From: Hofstenia miamia
Lineage: Eukaryota > Xenacoelomorpha > Acoela
Assembly: GCA_004352715.1 (NCBI GenBank)
Contig: SCFE01000020.1
Location: forward strand, 1,858,974-1,922,973
Direction of reading: 5' to 3'
Length of the DNA stretch: 64,000 nucleotides
Position numbers and translations under genes: made by a program. The notes beneath the pieces were generated by a model. It was not told the DNA's origin. It was given only the letters and a program-made list of their open reading frames with translations, and did no database searches. The stretch's first letter is position 1, and the number at the start of each line of letters is the position of its first letter. Below are positions 35,245-47,225 of the stretch, one piece after another.

Positions 35245-37140
35245 GCCTATGAAATGCATGTCTAAATTATTCAACCCCTAGATTTTCCCAATTACTTTTC
35301 CTGTATTCTATAAAGTATAATTTATATTTTTCAAGCTTCCAAATGTGAAGAAGGCAAGAAACAAAAATGAGCAGCTATATTGAAATATGAGCGTACTTAT
35401 GGATGCAATATATATATATATTTCCCAATTGATGCATTAGGTACGGAAGCATACGCCCCTTATTGTATTTCATTACCTGTATTCCATTTCACTTAGCCTC
35501 TTAAAAACTAAAAATAAGTAAGTTTCTGAAAACCTGATTAAACCCAAGTACTCCCTTATGAAATTCCTTATCATTGAATATATTTGATTATCTCAATAAT
35601 TATATTATTAACAACCCTCTAAAGCAGCTTTTCCTAAAAAGTTATCAATTGAAAGATTGTTTTAAACATTTTGGAAATACGTCTGATTTCTAGTGTGTAA
35701 AATACAAAGATTTTCAAGTGTATTAATAAACTTTAGACTTAAAAATAAATTTTCAATTAGCATTAGTTAAAATATATTATTAGGAAATTCATCGCAATAT
35801 AAAAATTCAAAAAACTTGAACTGGAATTAATATGAAGTTGCTATAAATAATGCCTTGGTTTGATTCGAAAGTAAAACATTAACGGTTGTTGAGAAAAATC
35901 ATCACAATCCTGCAAGTAATTAAACTTATTTTATCCCAAATTTCAAATGTATATATTAACGACTAAGCAACGCATAATTGAGAAATAATCATTTTCTATC
36001 AACTAGAGTAAATTAACGGCTGGTAAAAGTAAGTTATTATACAAAAAATTGTAAGCAAAACTAGGTTTCAATTTGTACACCACTGATCTTTGTTGCAATT
36101 AAATTTACAATTGCTTTAATAATGACCATCTATGGAAAATTTAAATGTGAATTATAGGCAATGCTATAGAAAAGCGTATATATTAAAATCTCCTTTATTT
36201 TTATTAAACAAGTAATACTCGTGGAAGTAAGTTGTGTTTTTAATAAAACAATAAATAAATCGTAGTATTTTTTCAAAAGCAATTGAAAGCACTATAATTG
36301 GGAAAAACGTTTTCACGATCTTCTTTAATTTTAGGAATAGAGTTATTTCAATAGGAAATGAATTGCTTAAAAGTTGTGTCGATGCAGAAAAAATACGATT
36401 TAAGATATATCAAAATGTCAAATTAATTGTAAATTTGGCACCAATGCTTTAAGCAAACAAAATAATTGTGTAATTAACACTGATGGAAGTAAATTACTGC
36501 CCACTGGAATTCACGGTTCAATTAATTTTATTTAGGCATTCAACAACAAAAAATATAAATTGAAGAAATTGGTAGGTATTTTGTCAACATGTTTGTTAAC
36601 TAATTTAATGTGTCATTTTAGACAGGTTTGCAATGAAACTGACCTCGGTGACACTACAATAATAGACGAGAATTCTGCATTAAATTTTAGCAGTGATTAG
36701 GGGAACTACCGGCCTCTAAAAAAATGTATTAACGAATCGAATTATATTATTACCAATTGGGCTTTTCAAAATTTTGATAGCATAGCTGTGCTATTCTATA
36801 ATGTAATTATGTTCACTTATTTCTCGAGATCTTTCTCATAAAATTTTAATGTCAACCAAGCACAGAGCTTCTAATGACATGAAACAACATCTTCATGTAA
36901 GGTATGCCAAAAATGGGTTATTTTAGAACATTGAAAACAACCGATCACAATACTTATGGTGCCTGTCATATAGATATAAAGTAGATACATTTTATAATAT
37001 TGCTCTTTTAGCGCTTAGCTGAAAAAACATTCACGTGAGTTCTTGCTGACAGCTCCAACTTAATCTCTGTTTAAATATATTTTACAAAAGTTCTATCTTT
37101 CCTCGAAGACTATCGGTTTCTCTCCATATTTCGTATTTAT
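35245..37140. other. Intronic AT-rich stretch with nothing recognised
   Basis: A short (TA)n lies near 35408-35420. No exon or transposon end was supported. Confidence 0.5.
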
Positions 37141-37177
37141 ATTGTTAATAACAATAATAATTACAATAATAATAATA

Positions 37178-39182
37178 GTAAGAATGAAGGCATTGACATG
37201 AAGAAGAAAAGGCGACAAGAAGATAAGGGAGACAGAAAGCCAGCATAGGAAAGAAGAATTGAGAATAAAGTGACAAAAATTAGGCAGCAAATTGGGAAAA
37301 TCAGGACCAGTAAGGCGGTGCAGGACAAGTGCAGGGTAGGTAAGGGGAAGACTATAGAAACGGCAAGAGAAGAGCTTAAGCAGAGATTAGTCGCAGAAGC
37401 TGAGAAACTGAGAAAATATAGGGCAAGAGCATAGCAAGCAAGAGACAACATGAAGTTTGAGACCCAAGAAGGAAGATTCTACAAAGAACTAGATGCAGGA
37501 GGAAAGGCTACAGCTAAAGCAGGCAAGGACGCAGTAAGGTTCTGGGAGAATATATAGGGAAGTGCGGGACCAGAGATAGAGAGTGGGTAGATGCAGAAGG
37601 AAGTCAGGCAAGAAGAAGAAGTAATTACAACTGCAAAGCTGAAGGAGGCTCTAAAGAAGATGAAGAACTGCAAGGCGCCAGGAAGAGATGAGGTACATGG
37701 GTATTGGCTGAAGAAGTTCACAAGTGTTCATGAGAGACTAGCAGTGGCATTGGAGGAGTGTGTGTTGAATGGGTGTCCAGAGTGGATGGTAGTGAGAAGA
37801 ACATTTCTGATACAGAAGGACCTAAAGAAAGTTAGTGAGGCAAGCGACTTCAGGACAATAACATGTCTGCCAACAACGTGGAAATCGCTAACCTCAGTAA
37901 TTTCAAGTAGGCTGGCATGTTACTTAGAACAGAATAGGTTGATACCAGAGGAGCAGAAGGGATGTAGGACAAAGATGTGAGGATGCAAAGAGCAGTTGTT
38001 GAAAGACCAGGCAGTGGTGGAGAATTGTAGAAGAAGGAAGACTAACTTGGCAATGGCATGGATAGACTACAGGAAGGCATATGACAGCATATCACATAAG
38101 TGGGTATTGAAGACGTTAGAGGGCAATGGAGATTCAAAGAAATAGGTTGAGTTTCTAGAGAGGGAGATGGGAAAGTGGCAGACTGAGACACACGGACACA
38201 GGTTGAGGTTTAGGCGAGGCATATTCCAGGGAGACAGCATAGCACCCCTACTGTTTGTAGTTAGCTTAATCCCCATCACAGAAAAAGTTAAAGGAGACAG
38301 GCATAGGGTATAGTTCAAGGAAGATGTTGCAGAAGCAAGTGGAGATATTGGAGAATGCAAGCAGAGATTCAGGGTTGGAGTTTGGATTAGGAAAGTGTGC
38401 AGCAGTGACAATGACTAGAGGCAATTGTGTGGATGGGGAGGGTTTGAGGACAAGCAGAGTGGATAAGATTGAGGAAGTCAAAGAGGGGTACAAGTACTTG
38501 GGTGTGATAGAGAAAGATAGAACAGATCACGAGGAAATGAAGATGAGGCTAAGGAAAGAATACAACAGGAGAGTAAGGAAGGTACTACAGAAGTCAGCAA
38601 TGAATGGGCAGAATAGTATAAAGGCAATTAATACATGGGCAATTCTAGTGTTGAGATATTTGGCAGGAATAGTTAGATGGAACAAGAATGAACTTAGGGA
38701 ATTAGACAGGGAGACTAGGAAGATACTAGCAGCAGAGAGAGCATTCAACCTAAATGGAGATGTAGATAGGCTGTACATTGCAAGGCATAAGGGAGGGAAA
38801 GGGCTGCTAAGTTTTGAGGAAACTGTAGAAGCAGAAGCACTAGGGCAAAGGGAATATGTAGAAAAGCAACCCATAGGATCCCTACTAAAGGTCACTAAGG
38901 ATTTAAGGAAAATAGGAACTGAGAGTGAAGGAAAGAAGATGTACCAGAGTAGGATGGAATCAGAGAGACAAACAAGGTATAGGCAGAAGGCAATGGAGGG
39001 AGAATACTGGAGGAACACAGAAATGTGTGACAGAGAAGAGAGCAACAAGTGTTTTAAGAATGCAGGACTGAAGAGAGAAACAGAAGCACTAAGAATGGCA
39101 GCACAGGAACAAGCAATACGAACAAACAGGGTGAAAAAGCATATAGACAGAAGAGCACAGGATGAAGCTGTGTGAAGTAAGA
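37178..39182 (+). mobile_element. Non-LTR retrotransposon, probable R4/Dong-like type, in (TAA)n
   Basis: A 2.0-kb GC-richer insertion bordered on the left by imperfect AAT repeats (about 37145-37177) and on the right by a long (TAA)n tract (39183-39260). It encodes one long reverse-transcriptase-type protein in the plus direction, broken by stops and two deletions. LINEs of the R4/Dong clade carry a restriction-enzyme-like endonuclease and insert into TAA repeats; the flanks fit that behaviour. The clade is inference, because the endonuclease region that would prove it is missing here. Confidence 0.75.
37262..39175 (+). pseudogene. LINE reverse transcriptase (R2/R4-like), multiply broken
   Basis: The order of recognisable blocks is: basic N-terminal coiled segment (37262-37590); KMKNCKAPGRDEVHGYWLKK at about 37660, the LINE finger motif; SDFRTITCLPTTWKSLTSVI; TNLAMAWIDYRKAYDSISHK with the first catalytic Asp (about 38050-38100); FQGDSIAPLLFVV (38225-38263). 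The [YF]xDD catalytic box that should follow is absent: near 38305-38325 the frame jumps straight to QKQVEILENASRD, so 25-30 residues are deleted. Then come LEFGLGKCAAVTMTRGN, GYKYLGVIEKD, AINTWAILVLRYLAGIVRWN and DVDRLYIARHKGGKGL, typical thumb and post-palm blocks. The protein ends at RRAQDEAV; the zinc knuckle and PD-(D/E)xK endonuclease that normally follow are missing. In-frame stops lie at several places before 38320. It is dead. Confidence 0.9.
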
Positions 39183-39186
39183 AATA

Positions 39187-39257
<71 letters not shown>

Positions 39258-39260
39258 AAT
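39183..39260. repeat. (TAA)n microsatellite between two LINEs
   Basis: The tract is almost pure. It serves as the 3' flank of the plus-strand R4/Dong-like LINE and, read on the minus strand, as the (TTA)n tail of the CR1/L2-like LINE to its right. Confidence 0.95.
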
Positions 39261-40012
39261 AACTCTTAAATAGCTTTATTGTCTATTTTTTGCACGACAT
39301 CTGTACATATTTACAAAAATTGTATATAAAGGCATATAGATATATACATATATATATTTACAAAGTTAACATTTAGAGATAGACAAGTAAAAATTAAAAT
39401 AAACTCAGCTACAAACCATATATAAAAGAAATTTAAAATCACACATAAAAAACAAATGTAAATTAATATTAATTTACATTAAATTTTCTCCATGCACTCA
39501 TTTTTTTAGTAACCTAGGTCATATTGTTGCTTAAGCAGGTTTTGTTTTAATAGTTTTTTAAAAAAATCGTAAGTTTGTAGCATTTCTTGTGCTTAGACTT
39601 AGATCATTCCACAAGTTACATGCTGTTGTGACGTATCCTGTGTTCCAAAATTTATTCTTTGTTTGAAATAAATTTATGCATTTGTTTGATCGGCTTTTAT
39701 GAGTAAATCTATTGTGGAAGGAAGCTATTGCCTTTTGTTGATCTATTTATGCTTTTGAACAGATTTACTATACCTGTGTATTTTATTATACAAGAAGGTG
39801 AGAGTATTGCCTAGTTGTGAATAATGTTGCGAATTGCTGGCTTCTTGATATTAAACAGTACACAAATAGACCAGTTAAACAACCTATCTATTTGTTCTTG
39901 CTGTGATATGCTTAACTTGTTCAGCAAAATGCATGCATATCTGAAGTGGTTTATTACAAATGCGACTAATATTGCTACATCTTTTGCGACTTTTCTGACT
40001 TCTTTTATCAAC
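39261..40012 (-). mobile_element. 5'-truncated CR1/L2-like LINE relic
   Basis: On the minus strand, 40010-39830 reads LSISQQEQIDRLFNWSICVL then FNIKKPAIRNIIHN, the region after the LINE palm where a helix precedes R-x-hydrophobic blocks. 39640-39510 reads WNTGYVTTACNLWNDLSLST, then FFKKLLKQNLLKQ after one stop, the usual C-terminal end (..WN.L....R....F+..LK..L). An AATAAA-like signal (about 39280) and a (TTA)n tail follow. AAT repeats also border the 5' side (40014-40048). The element lacks endonuclease and palm; frames are broken. Confidence 0.65.
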
Positions 40013-40013
40013 T

Positions 40014-40048
40014 GAATAATAATAATAATAGTAATAATAACAATAAAA
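40014..40048. repeat. Imperfect (AAT)n microsatellite
   Basis: AAT units with AGT and AAC variants at the 5' border of the CR1/L2-like relic. Confidence 0.9.
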
Positions 40049-43000
40049 ATAGTACCCTGTGCAACGTGTAGATTGGCATAAGCAATCAATATTTACTTAA
40101 TTCCAATGCAACTAAAAAGTGCAGCTCTATAAATAAATACTTCATTGCAATCCCCTATGCCAAAGTTTACCGACCTGGACAACAATAGGAACATATAATT
40201 CATCTCGACTGATATTTGTGATCTACAATCTTATTGGTGGTGATATATATATATCTATATATATATATATATATATATATTTTTTATTTTATATTAGCTT
40301 TTAGATAAAAATTGTTCATTAGTAAAAGTACTGATGTGTGCAAATACGGATTCCATAGTACTGATCTTAGTTCTTTCACCAAAATTGTAATTTTACTAAT
40401 ACTTAGGCACCAAATTATGATCTGAAGATCTTTGACAAAATTTGATTTATGCCAAAGCTTGCAAGTTTTAGCGATGAAATTTGATTCAAAAGTTCCTCTA
40501 AATGCTAATTATCAGATGGATTGTCTTTTCCTTTTTAATAGCCTCCATCACAATATAATTAGTCTCTTTTAAATTGTTGCTCAATTAATTTATGTTTGTT
40601 ATTTAAAAATTCTGCTGATGTCAATCCTTAGAAACTGAGCCATTCAGAAACTCTCCACATACGAAAATTCACGGCACTGTTTTAATCAACGTTTGAATAA
40701 TTTATATTTAAATTTAACTACGTTATCGTGTTTTATCAATAAAAAAATTGTGCGAAAGGTTTGATTGACGGCTGGGATAATGTCTTCGCCGCAGGTGACT
40801 TTTTTTTACCATAAATGACTTTGTAGAGTTTGAATTCGCATCAAATAATTCCAGAAATTAATTTAGGCAAATAGGAAATTTTCACTCGCTGTGAAATTAT
40901 TAAGGTTTCGAGGATATTCTTCTTAAGAAAACATAAATTGTGAAGTGCGAATTATATGAAGAGATTTGAAAACAATGACAGTAAGTATCATGACATTTTA
41001 CCAGCAACGCGATAAAATTTTATATTGTACTTGTTAATTGCAAATGTACGAAATGTAAAAATAGGCACCAGATAAAAATTTGCAAAAAAACTCGATGCAT
41101 ACGATAACCTGTTTTAACAATAAAATTACTGAACAAACGTATTGAAGCTGTGGTCTAGGGGAATGTTAAGCACTTTCTATCAAGTTTTTAAATAATATAG
41201 CCACAAAACAACATATTTAAATTTTGAGCAAATTTATTTCACTAAAGTTAAAAAATCAAAGGCTATTCTTTAATTTCGAAGATATGTACTTAGGCTGCCT
41301 CTTCAAAACAGGCCTGACCCCCTGCCTCAATAATAGCAGGCTGTTCGCATATTATTTCACTTTAATTCCCCAGAAAAAGTTCTATAAGCATGACTATTTA
41401 GACTTATAAAATGCTGATCAACGCTAACCAATAGGAAGCCATAAAAATACATTTCAAGGTTAAATAGTACTTTTCAGATTAGAAGATGTGACAAAATTAA
41501 AAAAACTTCAAAACTACGATATTTGCTCAATGTATTAGCAAAATGTTTTGCGCATTTGCTCAGAACATCGTATGACGCCAGTCACATTTTGCTTCAGTGA
41601 ACTGAACAGTTGGTCAGTTTCACCGAAGCCATTGAAGTCTGATGGTGATTTACAAGAGCTTCCTTGCGTTTTGTTGGGTCATTATTTACAAAAAATTTAT
41701 CTACTAAAGAGATCTAATTCTTTCATAAAGGATAGACTAAAAATGTATAACACGCCTTCTCTTCTAAACAAATGCGCATACATCACTTTTAATTTATTTT
41801 AAATGGCTAGTTAGTTTAGTTGATTTAGTAAACCAAAAATTGGTTCAGGGTGTGAACTTGAGAAGGGATTAAAAAATTCCAGTATTATAAACACTGTGGC
41901 TGAATTTTTTAGTTCATTTCAGTACAGATCAAAGCCATCTTGGTGAAGATCTTAACAAAATGAGATTCAATGAGAAACTTTTGAGGGAAACCTTCTAAAG
42001 CAAATATATGAAGAAATAACTCCATCTTCTCAGTGATGTCAAATTTGACATACCTCAAAAAGATGAAATTGTGCTAATTAATAATAGCTTGTACACATTC
42101 TAGGCTACAAAAAGAAATTGAAGTCCATAAACAGTAAGGAATTTCTTTATCCACAATGCTATAAATCGAATAAAGCTGGAATTGAATAAATTTTCAAAGG
42201 TCTACCGATGAAACAGTTCTAAAAATTTGTAAAATAGTTTATTCAAATTATATAAGTAGGATAAATTATAAAAATAACTTTTGCATTGAGAATTGTATGA
42301 GAAAGAAATCATTCTCAGTTATTTTTCAAAGTTTTTAACTTAAATTTGAATCCATGATATGATGCATTGGGAGCTCATCATCAGGTAATTTCATTAATAT
42401 TAACCCAAATACCACTTGACAAAACAATAGTGATCAGAATTCAATTTGAAATTGTGGTCTTCATCTGATAAATTTCTAGTTTTGGGGGTACATCAGGCGT
42501 CACATATTTAAGACATGTTGAAAATTCAGAATAATACACAAGAATATTTCATAAATTTTCAAGATGCTAAATACTCATTAAATAAATATAAGTTTACAAA
42601 ACTTCAAAGTTTTGAAGTCTGCAAAAAGAGAACTAACGTTACATATTATCAATATATGTATTTATAAAATGATCACTTAATAAATAAAAATTGTTCTAGC
42701 CTATTGGAGACATATTATCAATTTTAAAAATAATAAATAAAATCTATTAAGAAACCTAATTAAATATCTACTTTATTCATTTATTTGCGATTTTGCTTAA
42801 TATTTTAAATGTTAAGATATTAATTTGTTTATATAACTGATTTAAAATTCCTAGGAATCTTGGACTGTGTAAAATCACTTTAATTAATAGCTGTGTATTG
42901 GCCAGAAAACTAATCTGAAATGGTAACAATGCAATGAACTAGGAAACTATCACTTTATTAGACTAGTAATAGAATGTAAAAAATGCATTATTTATGATAT

Positions 43001-44718
43001 ATACAAGAGGTATCAAGATATAATCCAAAATTATAATCTCTAATCAGTTTATTTTTTAAAATTAATGCAGTTTGTACCAACTAGGCTGTGGGATGTAGTT
43101 CCATACATACTAATATAAGAAAATTCGCTGCAGAAATATTAGGGCCACGTATCCCTCCACGAATTCTGTAATTAAATATCAAAACATCAAAATGATTCCA
43201 AATAGATAACCGAAAAATTCGTATCTGTAAACTTGGAAATTTGTAAATTGTATTTTTTGAATATTATTTTCAGATGCATAATCATAAAATACATAAATAA
43301 ATAAATAAACAAATATGATATGTAATCAAATTTGTAAATATCAATTGAATGGTTAAGAAATTTCCTGAAGTCGTAAAGATTATTGAGCTAAAGTGAACAT
43401 GAGATCGAAAGACAATTAAAAGTGATTCAGCAAATTTCTGCTCTCTTCAGGCTTTGGTCTATCGACTTAATGCTTTCTTCGAATGTGTTGCTTAATTCAG
43501 AAAGCATTGGAGTTAGCAGTAAACCTTATTTTTCTATCATTTGGTGTTATTATGAAATTATTGATGGTATTGCATGCAATTTAAGTGATCTCCTCATTGT
43601 TTTACAAAGGAAGTTGCTCAAATCAAGTAAATGTAATTATAAGGTAATTTTAGCAAACATTTGCAGAAGATTTTTACAATTTAAAATATATGTTAAATTA
43701 TTATAAGTAAGAATCAATTACAAATGACTAAAATGTTTGTTGAAATATATTTTATTATATTTGCAAAATGACGAAATTGTACTCTTATAAATAACTATTT
43801 GCAAAGAAATTTCCTCTAAAAATAATTTTAAATACGATACCAGGAATAGCTATGCACTAGTACGTTAAACATTTATAAATTATGTCATAAAAAATGGATA
43901 ATTCAACAGAATATTTACGTTGTATCTAAGTAAACAGCATTTGATATCTATATTTTTTTTGAAATTTGCATTACACTGTTTTATAGATTCAAACAGACCT
44001 CAGTCAATTAATTTGCAATTTTTTATTAAATGAGAGGGAAAATGGGTGTGTCTCTCTACTAGGTTTTTCCCTCGCATAGAATATATTATTGATTTTTAAT
44101 GAAAAAATTTTGTTGATTCATTGCATTATATATTTTTTGTGACCCTTTGTTCCGGCATAATATAGCACATTTATTGCTACCATTGGGAATGGCTATTTTT
44201 TGAAAGGACAAAGGAAATACCATTAAGCTATCATATATATATATATATATATATATTTCAGTTTATTAACATAAACTACATTTAAATATTTAAAAAAATA
44301 TTTGTTTTGGGTATTCAATATCTCAACTCTTGCCGAACGAAGTCGACCTGACCCGTTTGATAGCCGTGGTGTATAAGTATTCGGGAACCAGACTTGACAA
44401 TTTTTTTTCAGGAATGAACACTATCTTTGTTTTTTGTTTAATATAATTAAATTTACCATTGATTTCAAATTTCTCCTACATTTTTAGTCCTATATTTACG
44501 TTTCATCATATGAATTTTTTGAAAATGTACCGCGGTATCGTCATTCTTCGGTATTGTGAAAATACTGCAGTATCAGTATATCGCCGGGCCCTAAAAATTA
44601 TGTTCCCATTATCAACTTTTATCAGCAGATTTAGTCGAAAATGCAATTGTTTTTGTTCACATTGGTGATTTTTATCATCCGATTATTTGTCAGAAAATCG
44701 GAGTTGAAATTTCATATA
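40049..44718. other. Long AT-rich stretch, mostly without signal
   Basis: Contains (TA)n tracts at about 40245-40280 and 44233-44256 and a GC-richer transposon-end-like patch at about 44525-44595 (ACCGCGGTATCG ... GTATATCGCCGGGCCCTA). This resembles one end of a hAT-type element, but no partner end or duplication was found. Open frames at 41548-41802 and 43422-43706 match nothing I recognise. Confidence 0.45.
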
Positions 44719-44777
44719 CACTATCGATTTTTTGACAGATGATAGATAAATTACCATTTGAGGAAAAATCGATAGTG
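44719..44777. repeat. Perfect 14-bp inverted repeat with 31-base loop
   Basis: CACTATCGATTTTT (44719-44732) and AAAAATCGATAGTG (44764-44777) are exact reverse complements. They could form a hairpin or be the core of a palindromic MITE; no target duplication was found. Confidence 0.9.
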
Positions 44778-47225
44778 GCAACGATTTCCCAACTACAATT
44801 ATATTTTGATTGACAGTAGGAGAATTAACACCATATGGTTAATTCCATAAAATTGCATTTCAACCACATGAAAAATTGATTTTCGCCAATTTAAAAAAAT
44901 TCAGTTTTTTAATAAAACAATATTTCACATCACTGCACAATTGCCAGATTATAAGGCAATGGACTTTTATTCTCGTGTATTATTGAAATATTCTTATAAT
45001 TATCTTTTGAAGAAAAAAGATAAACATTATCACCATAACNCCAAATTTTAATTATCTAATATCAAGCACTGACATAATTGCCTTGCTTAGAGTGAACAAA
45101 ACTGCTTCCAATCAATCATCCTTACGAATGATCAATTTCCATTTTGATGCTAATAATGTGTAACATTCAACAATGAAAAATTATCATTTTGTAATGATCA
45201 AAAATAATACTCACTAAAGAATACGTCCTTGTAAATATTATTCAACAATGTGCTAATAATTTTTGGAACAATCATTTTAAGTAGAATGCTTTTATTTTGA
45301 TTAGATTTAAAAAATAGTTTTTAGAGGCAACACAAAAATTTTATGTCAAATGTAGTTTCAATGGTTTTCAAGCAATACTAATTGATTAATGAACTTTTGC
45401 ATAAATTATTCCTATATTAATTTTATAAAGTAGCCATTATCATAGTATTAGTATTACGTGAAATTAAATACAGTTGATTACTTACCATGTACATGCTTGA
45501 CATGCATATTTTTGCATTCAACAGAAAAAATTCAAACAAAGCTCATCATAAAATTGTTAAATTTGATTGCTTTCTTCAAATATTTTTATCTTTTGCTTAA
45601 CTAACGAAAATTATCAATATTTTTACAATTATTTTACTGAAAATTAAATTTTCTTTAAATTTTCTCAAAAAATTTCAAATAAGGAACGTATTTTTAAATA
45701 GTTGTATCAGATAAATTTTTGTGCATCATTATATGACATGTAATATAATGAGACAACAGTTTATGCACTATGTTCTTCAAGGCGAAAATTCTATAAATGC
45801 ATGGTCTATCAAAATAGTGGTTTGTTATTTGGTACAAAAATTGTGGAACCAATGTTGTCTAGGCTGCAAGTGTAGCGACTATTATGGATAAACTAGATGA
45901 CATTTGGTGTTCACATGCCTGCTTCTCTTTGTAAGTGAATAAAACAAAACAAAAATCAGCCTACCGAGGGCCTGCACGCTTCAAAGGAGCTTGCCATAAA
46001 AACATATCATCGAATGATATTTCTGATACAATGGCCTTTGAGTATGAAAAGGGGCAGGGGAATTCGACAGCTTTAAAAAATCCTAAGTGAATATTTTCTA
46101 GTAATTCAAGCATAGCAATAAACTTTATTACAAATGTTGACACTTCGCCAATGGATTTCTCATACATAAATATTTCCAAATTTCATGAGAATTTTGGGGG
46201 AAATCTTTGAAAATCTGAAGAAAACGGTTTTTAAGATTAAATACATTCTTTTTATTAAAAGATTCTGTCTATATTCGTTTAATGAATTAGACGTGTGTTT
46301 TGGAATTTCCCAAGTTCATGGATTTTTTGAAAAAAATTATAAACGGTTGTTTGCTTATTTTCGTAAACAAACCTTTTAATTAGAGGCATTTGGCCACAAA
46401 TGAAGAATAAAATGATGCTTTTGTTCTTGGTTTAAACAAACTTTCAAATGATTTCTAATGTATATTAAGGGTTTGATTGACTCAGAATACACAATAACTG
46501 TTGATGGATTGAAAAACTTGAATCGATTGCAAACCGAACGCTATTCATTCTATTGATTTTAAGCCTGGCCAATAAACGCGAATAAACCGATGAATCCTTT
46601 GTAACTGGAAAATAATATTTATTCAAGTTGATAGAGTCGAAAATCATGCATAGAATAAATTACGTTAATTTCTGCTTTACAGGAAAGCATTAACTTCAGT
46701 TTTTTTAAATTACTCAGTTAAGCACCATAGAATGCAAAATTTAAGAACACATTTATTAAGCTTAATGCGTTTTCAATGAAAGCTTATTTGTCTTGACCCA
46801 TTAAATTGAATATGTTGTCCAGTTCTAATAATTAGGAAAAGCTTTCTGTATTCAAAATTTCATTGAAGAAATACATTCTTGGCAGTTGAAATTGGACCAC
46901 AAAGATAAGTTTAGTTTATTTTCGCTTAAAATATTCAAAAAATCGTTAGTTGACGCCTGACCGAATTTCCTGTATGTAACCTAGATTATAGTCTGGCTGT
47001 TTTAACTTTTATAAATTTGGAAAATGGAACTCAGCCTGTCAACTGTTTGTTTATTTGGGAAATCTTCTTTCACATATCTTGGTTCATTAGCTGTGGCAGA
47101 AATACTAACTATTATTTTATCGATTTGCGAATAGTAAAAAATCATTTTTTGTTTAATATATAGCTGATTTCTTTACACGTAATATGTTGAGTGTATGCAA
47201 AATTATATATATATATATATACGTA
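44778..47225. other. AT-rich stretch with nothing recognised
   Basis: A single N lies at 45040. A (TA)n tract at about 47204-47221 immediately precedes the Tc1 element. No gene supported. Confidence 0.5.

Noticed and set aside
38527-39048. 173-codon minus-strand open frame
   Set aside because: Antisense shadow of the LINE reverse transcriptase on the plus strand; Ser/Leu-rich composition reflects purine-rich coding on the other strand.
40014-40048. CRISPR or other spaced repeat array
   Set aside because: The TAA tracts are simple microsatellites with no spacers; no spaced direct repeats were seen anywhere in the window.
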